A DNA stretch of 64,000 bases from Dyella sp. OK004 (GTDB lineage: Bacteria > Pseudomonadota > Gammaproteobacteria > Xanthomonadales > Rhodanobacteraceae). The stretch is from the NCBI RefSeq assembly GCF_900114495.1, contig NZ_FOZI01000001.1, positions 1,073,469 to 1,137,468 on the forward strand, read 5' to 3'. The translations under genes and the position numbers were made by a program. The notes under the pieces were generated by a model that was not told the origin of the DNA, searched no databases, and saw only the letters and a program-made list of their open reading frames with translations. Shown piece by piece: positions 1 to 6,300 of this stretch (its first letter is position 1; each line of letters starts with the position of its first letter).

Positions 1-31
1 AATGACGGTGTCACATTAAGGAGTGTTCACA

Positions 32-481
32 ATGAATAGGCTTGCATGCCTTGCTTTCGCGCTCTATTTTTTTTGTTGCCTTTCACCAGCAATTGCTGCC
101 TGTAATTCCCAGATGGCCAAGAAAGCTGAAGAGCAGGCGTCCACACTAAAAACATGGAGTGCGCTCCATCAGTCCTTCAAACGGTATGCTGCCTGTGATG
201 ATGGCGCCATAGCTGAGGGGTACAGTAACTCCGTCGCCACTCTTTTGGCCGATTGGAGTGACGTTGTCTCGCTTAACAGAATGGTCACCAAGGATAAAAA
301 GTTTGGTGATTTTGTTATTAAACATATTGATTGGCTGATGACTCCTTCACAGTTGGAATCAATCGATTCTCAAGCAGGAAAATCATGCCCGACTGAAGCG
401 ACAGCGCTATGCGGTCGGATAAGAGAGAGGGTTAGTGAGATTCGCTCCTCAGCGGAGCAAGCGAGTCCTGGCAAGCAGTAA
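32..481 (+). CDS. small secreted protein of unknown function
   Basis: A 149-residue protein that I do not recognise. It opens with a signal peptide (hydrophobic run LACLAFALYFFCCLSP, likely cleavage after AIA), so it should be exported. The mature part is polar and mostly helical, with four Cys residues (CNSQ, ACDD, SCPT, LCGR) that could form two disulfides. The ATG at 32 was chosen over an in-frame GTG at 23 because AAGGAG lies just upstream at the right spacing. It is AT-richer than the core genes and sits among mobile-element debris. An inhibitor or immunity role is possible but unsupported. Confidence 0.7.
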   Translation: MNRLACLAFALYFFCCLSPAIAACNSQMAKKAEEQASTLKTWSALHQSFKRYAACDDGAIAEGYSNSVATLLADWSDVVSLNRMVTKDKKFGDFVIKHIDWLMTPSQLESIDSQAGKSCPTEATALCGRIRERVSEIRSSAEQASPGKQ

Positions 482-484
482 ACA

Positions 485-510
485 TGAAGGCGACCAATTG
501 GTCGCCTTCA
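485..510. terminator. bidirectional hairpin between convergent frames
   Basis: A perfect palindrome with 10-base arms (GAAGGCGACC / GGTCGCCTTC) around AATT lies four bases after the stop of the secreted protein and before the end of the portal fragment on the other strand. The downstream strand has only a weak T tract (ATAGTTTC), so termination is inferred from position. Confidence 0.55.
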
Positions 511-515
511 TAGTT

Positions 516-812
516 TCAATCGGCCGCCTTTGCACCATTGCCATCCACGTTGGTAACGGCGTAGTCACCGAACTCCACCACCTCTTCGCCAAGCCAATCA
601 TTGAGCTGCTGAAAGCGCGTCATCAGCGGCAGCAGCTCATTGATCGCGAACACCTGAGCTGCCGGCACCACCGATCCGAATCCGGTGGTGCCCGTGGGCA
701 CCAAGCCAAGCAACTGTGGTGGTACGCGATGCGCAGCGAGCGCATCGTCCCGCGTGACGTTCTTGATGCTGAAAAACTCATCCTTGGAGCCGGCGTTGCG
801 CGCGTCAACGTT
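516..812 (-). pseudogene. phage portal protein (P2 gpQ / PBSX type), C-terminal fragment
   Basis: About 75 residues match the C-terminal part of P2-like portal proteins: KDEFFSIKNVTRDD, LAAHRVPPQLLG, then TGFG...AAQVFAINEL and the LNDWLGEEV end. Family members are about 330-350 aa and form the dodecameric DNA entry ring of the capsid. The open frame continues upstream to 1082, but that part reads as low-similarity sequence, so the gene body is missing. No other tail or capsid genes are adjacent. This is a relic of a P2-like prophage. Confidence 0.7.
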
Positions 813-1071
813 GGAGTTCATGTCGGCTTCGTTGCCTCCGGGTTCTTGATAGCACCGCACGCGTGCCAGTCGCTCAATCTGGCGACCGAGCAAGTCGATC
901 TCTTTGAAGTCGCCACCGGTTTTCTTGTCTTTGCAGAGGGGTGGCAACACGCGTACACGAAAGACATGTTGCAACGGTCCTTTGCAAATTCCGCTCCGAT
1001 CGAAGTATCTTGATGTTGTGGCCGCCAATTCGGCCGCCGGGCTTAGAACCCCGAAATCTAATAGGCGCACC

Positions 1072-1100
1072 AGCGCCGGCATGTCATGGGCGCTTTTTTT
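1072..1100 (+). terminator. intrinsic terminator-like hairpin in prophage remnant
   Basis: Arms AGCGCC (1072-1077) and GGCGCT (1089-1094) enclose an 11-base loop and run directly into a T tract on the plus strand. It lies in an untranslated stretch (1020-1290) that also holds a GAGCC-TTT-GGGCTC hairpin (1178-1191) and a CCGG...CCGG pair, so the whole leader of the following small gene looks structured. Confidence 0.45.
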
Positions 1101-1292
1101 GTGCCTGCGGTGCGGCGCAAAGGGGCGGCATATCTTGTCGACCCTTGCCTGCCAGTTTTATGGCGGGTGGCGCGCGGGAGCCTTTGGGCTCGCCGGTTTC
1201 CTATTGGCCGGAGTTCTAACCGCGCGTCACCCGTCGCCATCGTTTAGAACCGATGCGTCGGGTTCCTCTAGAGCTTCATAGGAAATCCGTAC

Positions 1293-1520
1293 ATGGCAGT
1301 CACCTCTCGTACTTTCGCCCCCGATCCCCGCACCCTGTCGCGCGCCGTCGAAGATTTGCGTGCGCCGTATCAGGCCCTGCAGATGGCCGCCACCGGCATC
1401 GCGTCCAGCCTGCACACAGGCTCTGCCGACGAAAGCGGCGTCTACCATCTACTGCAGGCAGTGGCTGGCCAGCTGGATATAGCCATCACGAAGCTTGAAT
1501 CACTCACGACTCCTCACTAG
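1293..1520 (+). CDS. small phage-type hypothetical protein
   Basis: A 75-residue acidic protein starting MAVTSRTF and ending KLESLTTPH, with the internal motif ESGVYHLLQAVAGQLDIAI. It has no signal peptide or membrane segment and is predicted mostly helical. AGGAAAT precedes the ATG by about 8 bases. Together with the structured leader upstream and the portal fragment it probably belongs to the same prophage remnant. I do not recognise a function. It could be intact, since start, ribosome site and length look normal for such small phage genes. Confidence 0.5.
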   Translation: MAVTSRTFAPDPRTLSRAVEDLRAPYQALQMAATGIASSLHTGSADESGVYHLLQAVAGQLDIAITKLESLTTPH

Positions 1521-1572
1521 TGAAGGGCTCACAGTCATCAATATGCTGTTTGGCGTGATATAGCGATGCGTG

Positions 1573-1602
1573 AATGTTCGTTCCGGGTCGGAAGCAAACA
1601 TT
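1573..1602 (-). repeat. degenerate outlying copy of the cassette palindrome
   Basis: Read on the minus strand this gives TGTTTGCTTCCGACCC followed by GGAACGAACA, the same asymmetric CGACCC loop as the array copies with several arm substitutions. It lies 8 kb from the array, in inverse orientation, next to transposase and regulator fragments. Confidence 0.6.
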
Positions 1603-1638
1603 CAGTCTATCCGCACCAGAACCCATAGGAGCGACACC

Positions 1639-1752
1639 TCACAACGGAAGCTCGGACGTTTGCTCGATCTTCTGCATGAGGATTTCCGTCTTAACGCTCT
1701 GGATACCCTTGATGCGATTGAGATGCTCCACCTGGAACCGGCGGTACCCGGC
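1639..1752 (-). pseudogene. Lrp/AsnC-family regulator, C-terminal fragment
   Basis: Reading the minus strand from about 1752 gives GYRRFQVEHLNRIKGIQS, then VKTEILMQKIEQTSELPL and a TGA at 1639-1641. This is the characteristic last strand and helix of the RAM ligand-binding domain of Lrp/AsnC regulators, which end in T-x-LPL. The DNA-binding domain and most of the RAM domain are absent. The fragment abuts an IS5 transposase fragment in a different frame, which suggests that a transposon insertion and later deletion removed the rest. Confidence 0.65.
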
Positions 1753-1874
1753 TCGCTCAGCGCTAGTAGCTCGGCCCGCAGCACCACCTCGTCAATCTCT
1801 TCAAGGAATCGCTCGCGCCGTGCTGGCTTCTTCTTGGCCTCGAAATCTAAGGAGGCCAACGAACGTCGCTTCAT
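1747..1874 (-). pseudogene. IS5-family transposase, N-terminal fragment
   Basis: The minus strand encodes SLASLDFEAKKKPARRERF followed by LEEIDEVVLRAELLALSEP. This matches the conserved N-terminus of IS5-group transposases (F-x-KKK-TRRE-FL-E-M-VVPW-LLALIEP). Intact transposases are 320-370 aa with a DDE core; here only about 43 residues remain and the frame then passes into unrelated sequence. No terminal inverted repeats could be assigned. Confidence 0.65.
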
Positions 1875-1941
1875 CGGGGATGCGCTTTTCGGGGGGCATC
1901 GCCGCGACGATGCCTCAGTCGGGGGATGGATCAGAGCGTCC

Positions 1942-2358
1942 CTAATTGATAAGTATGAAGTGGAATTCGGAGACAATCTTGCCGTCGCGGATCAATGCGT
2001 AATAATACGGATCACCAACATTCGTGGATCGATTCGCCCTTAAACAATCCACCAGACGCAATTGATCTCCTGGCTGGATGCTCGCGCTCATCTCGATCCA
2101 CTCCGGATAGTGTTCCGGCTTTGGATTACCCATTCTCTTTGCGTCTTCGATGACTTCCGACTGACTCAGCGGAACCGATACCAGGCAACTCGGAAAGCCC
2201 AGCTGTTTGGCAATCGATCTTGGCTCCATCTTTACTGCTGTCGGCGCAGAAGCGCAGCCGGCAATCGCGAAAGCGACGGTGATGGCCGCGATGAATCCGA
2301 AGCATACGGAAGAATCACCAGAGTGAGAGTGTCTACTGAATCGCATCGGAGGCATCAT
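1942..2358 (-). CDS. lipoprotein, candidate immunity protein for the RHS toxin
   Basis: A 138-residue protein with a hydrophobic signal (FIAAITVAFAIAGC) and the lipobox AGC, so it is probably lipid-anchored facing the periplasm. The mature part has Cys pairs (FPSCL, VDCLRA) and ends DGKIVSEFHFILIN. Its start overlaps the last 26 bases of the HEXXH-bearing RHS gene, in the same direction. That toxin-then-immunity order is typical of polymorphic toxin loci, and a periplasmic location suits an immunity protein against an exported protease. The start is uncertain: ATGs at 2358, 2355 and 2346 are all in frame and none has a strong ribosome site. No family was recognised. Confidence 0.65.
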   Translation of the reverse strand: MMPPMRFSRHSHSGDSSVCFGFIAAITVAFAIAGCASAPTAVKMEPRSIAKQLGFPSCLVSVPLSQSEVIEDAKRMGNPKPEHYPEWIEMSASIQPGDQLRLVDCLRANRSTNVGDPYYYALIRDGKIVSEFHFILIN

Positions 2359-3280
2359 TGAAAGGTGTTTGATGATCGAGGTTGAATTGAGGATTGGCCC
2401 AACCGTGATTTGGCAGATCGACGCCGGAATAGAGTGTATGGAGAATTTCGTGCCCAAAAATCTGGCCTAGATTCTGCGACTTGCCGCCACCGTTGAAGAA
2501 CGTAATTGGACCGTCTGAGGGCGCACCGTCTGGCCCAGGAGGCGTAGAGGCGATCACGATGGGACTTGTTTGAGCAGTCGCAATGGTCTGCATGGTCTCC
2601 ATATGACTGACGATACTGGTTCCGGATATTTGTTGATCAGGAATTGCCAGCTTCTCGCTCCCTTTGATCGTGACTTGCCCTCCTTTGGCCGCCAGATCCT
2701 TGGCAGCCGAATATTTGGCTGTCATCACGGCTTCCGCGCGAAGTATGCGACTTCCCATGTCTGCATGGAAAAACTTGGCAAATCCGCTCCCGCTCGATAG
2801 GGCTTGCTCCCTCGAGATTGTGTTCCCGCCCTTGTCTTTGAACGAATCGAATGTGCACTCCACCTTTCCATCCGTCGTCTTGCACACCCGGCCGTCCGGA
2901 TCAATGAATCTTGCGGGGTTGTTATTAACATATGTGTATCGGCCGAAGTTGAAGAGGTCTCCTGACCTTGGCGACACTGGGTCACGGCTTAAAAAGCGCC
3001 CTGCAGCAGGGTCGTAGTAGCGTGCCTGCATGTAGACGAGCTCGGTATCGGGGTCATTCACATGGCCCGCATATCCGGGGCCGGCTGGCGGACTACCTAG
3101 TGCCTGGCTTCCGTAAGGCCTGTAATCGAAGGTAGCAGTGATATTCCCATTGGCATCAGCCTCTGCGAGAGGCGTGCCCAGAGGATCGACGTACACGTAC
3201 GTGACGGTGCCTGGCTGCGCATGGGCGACGCCCAGCACCAGGAATAGCGGGAAGACAAACCAGCCAAGACGTCCTCCCAT
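2333..3280 (-). CDS. secreted RHS-core protein with HEXXH (metalloprotease-like) C-terminal toxin domain
   Basis: A 315-residue protein that begins with its own signal peptide (LGWFVFPLFLVLGVAHA) and a strong GGAGGTGAG ribosome site, so the start at 3280 is well supported although the open frame extends further upstream. Next comes an RHS core (residues 24-140): GTPLAEADANG, YRPYGSQALG, HVNDPDTELVYMQARYYDP, GRFLSRDP and the boundary motif NPARFIDPDG. The variable tail carries GHEILH at 276-281, a zinc HEXXH signature. In the usual gene this core is fused to the long YD-repeat protein; here it is a separate gene 80 bases downstream. Protease activity is inferred from the motif only. Confidence 0.8.
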   Translation of the reverse strand: MGGRLGWFVFPLFLVLGVAHAQPGTVTYVYVDPLGTPLAEADANGNITATFDYRPYGSQALGSPPAGPGYAGHVNDPDTELVYMQARYYDPAAGRFLSRDPVSPRSGDLFNFGRYTYVNNNPARFIDPDGRVCKTTDGKVECTFDSFKDKGGNTISREQALSSGSGFAKFFHADMGSRILRAEAVMTAKYSAAKDLAAKGGQVTIKGSEKLAIPDQQISGTSIVSHMETMQTIATAQTSPIVIASTPPGPDGAPSDGPITFFNGGGKSQNLGQIFGHEILHTLYSGVDLPNHGWANPQFNLDHQTPFNDASDAIQ

Positions 3281-3360
3281 CTCACCTCCTGGTGGGTGAC
3301 GCCGCATGCTCTCCCGAAAACCAAGGTGCATGCAAATGCCCTTTGATATACCCATGGCCC

Positions 3361-6300
3361 TCACCCGTTGGAGATCGTAGGCGTGACGGCAGCACTCCAA
3401 GCGGAGCACCCCGCCGCATTGCACGCGCGCACGCTGATCGTGTAGTTCGTGCCGTTCACCGGAATGGAAAGTATCGAGGTGGCGGCGGTGTTCTTGATCA
3501 GGCAGACACCCGTTCGGCAGTACTGAAGGTCGTAGCTGGCCGCGCCCGCTGAGGCGTTCCACAAGGCATCGAGCTGATAGGTATCCGGCGGGCGGTTGGG
3601 AATCACCGTCGAGAAGCCCTTGGCGTCAGCACTGCCAGTATTGCGTGCCGCGGCCAGGGCTCCTCCGGAGAAGACCCAGACGGTTCCCCGCAAGCCGGAC
3701 GGCATAGCCGGAATGGGCGTGACGGTAATGGAGCCGGTATTGCTCCATGGGCCACAACCGGCGGCGTTGCATGCCTGCACACGATAGCTGTACGTGGCGC
3801 CCCCCTTGCCGCTCGCCAGCCAGCTGCCGCTGGCGTTGTTCTGCACCGTGTACCAGCCGCCGCCGTTGACCTGCTCCTGCAGCTGGTAGGAGGCCGCATC
3901 GCCTACGCCGGTCCAGCTCACCCAGTAGCTGCCCGTGGTGTCGTTGGCGGGCACCGAAAGCGAAGGGGCGGCGGTGGGTGCGAGCGTTACGGACACGGCG
4001 TTGCTCGCGCCGGTTTGGCCGCTCCATCCGCTGGCATTGTTGGCCGTGATGAAGAACTGGTAGCTGCCGCTAGCGGATGGTGTGACGCCCACGGCATTGG
4101 CGACAACGCTAGCAATGCGCACCCACCCGCCGCCGTTGAAGCTCTGGTAGACGTCGTAGCTGGTAGTAGTGGGGCTGACGTTCCACGTGACGGTGAACGG
4201 CCCGTAGGCCGTGCCCGGCGCAGTGACGCCAGTGGGTGTCGGAGGCGGCAGCAACACGCTGGTCGTGCCCATGCTGCTCCATGCGCCGCAACCGGCGACG
4301 TTGCATGCCTGCACGCGGTAGGCATAGTTACCGTTACCCTTGCCGCTGGCTGCCCAACTGGTGTTGCCGTTTGCCTGCACCTGTGTCCACGCGCCGCCGT
4401 TGGCGCTCTCCTGCACGGTATAGCTGGTGGCCGTGGCTACCGTGGTCCAGCTGATGGTGTAGGCGCCGTTGGTGCTGTTAGCCGGCGCGGTAATGGTGGG
4501 CACGGCAGTGGGAGCGCGCGTCACCACCAGGTTCGTGCCGCTGGTGGCGAGGCTGCAGCCGTTGTCGTTGCACGCCTGGATCTGGAAGGCATAGGTGCCT
4601 GCCGCGAGATTGCCAAGCACGGTGCCGGTGGCCGCGCCGGCATAAGCCTGCGTCGGTGCGCCGCCGTTGAAGCTTTGCTTCAGCACGTAACTGCTCGCGC
4701 GCGCCGTGCTGCTCCAGGCGATGGTGGCGTTGCCGTCATAGCTGGTCGCCGGCACCGTGAGCGCGGCCGGCGCGGCAGGCGGCTGGCCTAGCGTGGTATC
4801 GACGATGACGGTCGCAGATACTGCCCAGCCGCGCATGCCGTACGCGCTCTTCGCTTGCACTTGGTACTTGTAGCTGCCGCTGGTGGTGCCGGGACGACTG
4901 ATCGCATTGGCGGTGGTGTCGCTGACAATGGTGGTCCATGCACCACCATTGACTTGTTCCTGCACGTCATAGCTGGTCGCAGAGATCGGCGCAGTCCACG
5001 TGATGTCGTAAGCGCCGCTGCGGGCGCCGGTGGGGACCGAGATGCCCGGCAGTTCCGGCGTCACACCCAACGTGGCCGAGAAGGCCCAGCCAGTGCATTG
5101 CATGCCGACGCAACCCTTCACACGATAGAGGTAACTTCCGCCGGGCTTGTTGGCGATAGCGAAACTGGTTCCCGTGATGCTTGCGCCGGCAGTGCTCCAG
5201 CTCGCACCGCCATCGCCGCTTTCGTCGAGCTGGTAGCTGGTGGCGCCCGTCGAGGCCGTCCAGCTCACGGTGTAGCTGCCATTGTTCGGGTTCGCGTCGA
5301 AACTGATGCCGCTGGGCGCTGCCAATTGCAGCGTTTCGTTGCGCGCGATCATGCGCTTACCGAGGTAGATGTAGCCGGTGGCTTTGGCGGTGGCCGTGTC
5401 CACCGTGTACATCAACTGCCCGCCCTGGCTGTAGAAGTAGTACGTTTGACTGCCGTTGGGCCTAGCCTTCAGCACGCGGCGGCCACTGGCGTCATAGCTG
5501 TAGCTGCCGAAGTTCGGAATGTTGGTGAGCTGGTTCTTGTCGTTGAAAACTAGCGTATTGCCATTCTTGTTAGTGACGTTGCCTCGGGTGTCATAACCCA
5601 GCGTCATGACGTCGGCGGCACCTTGCGAGATGCTCGTAAGGCGATTCGCCCCATCGTAGTTATACGTGAACGTGCTACCGTCGCTGATGCGGCTGCGGAT
5701 GTTGTTGAGCGCGTCGTAGGTGTAGCTTTCCGTGCCCCAAAGCTGGCTAGCACTGGCGGAGCTCAGACGGTTGAGCTGGTCGTAGGTCATGCTCTTGCTG
5801 CGCTGGCCGGTCACCACATCGGTCATACCGGTGATGTTGCCGTTGCGATCGTAGGCATAGTCCAGGCTGAGGTTGAGCACCGTACCGCTACGGCCATAGA
5901 TGAAGTTCTGCAGCAGTTGGCGCGCGTTCTTATCCGCCACGTAGCTGGTGCCGTTGCCGAAGTTGAAACTCTTCACGTCGCCATCGGCGAAGTAGCTCAC
6001 CCCCGTAGCGAAGTCGCCCGCCTGGCTCGGGCGCCCAAGCGCGTCGGGCGCGTAGTCGATGACGGTCGCGTCCGGGTAAGTGATGGTCTTGAGGCTGCCA
6101 TAGGCGTCATGGCTGTAGTTGATCACGTTGATGCCGTTGCCGGTGACGCCCAACTGTTCCTTCGTCAGCACCCCGAGCTTGTTGCGCGTGCCAATCCAGC
6201 TGGTGATGCCCGAGTCGGCCGTGTGGACATTACCCACCGCGTCATAGGTGTAAACCGTGCTCGGCGTGCCCGCAGGCGGAACGAGCGAAAGCACCCGGTT

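Noticed and set aside
435-1013. Plus-strand gene opposite the portal fragment
   Set aside because: The portal similarity is on the minus strand; the plus frame has no recognisable motif.
3281-3562. Upstream extension of the RHS-core gene, which would make it overlap the large RHS gene
   Set aside because: Residues there are shadow translation of the fibronectin region; signal peptide and strong ribosome site place the start at 3280.
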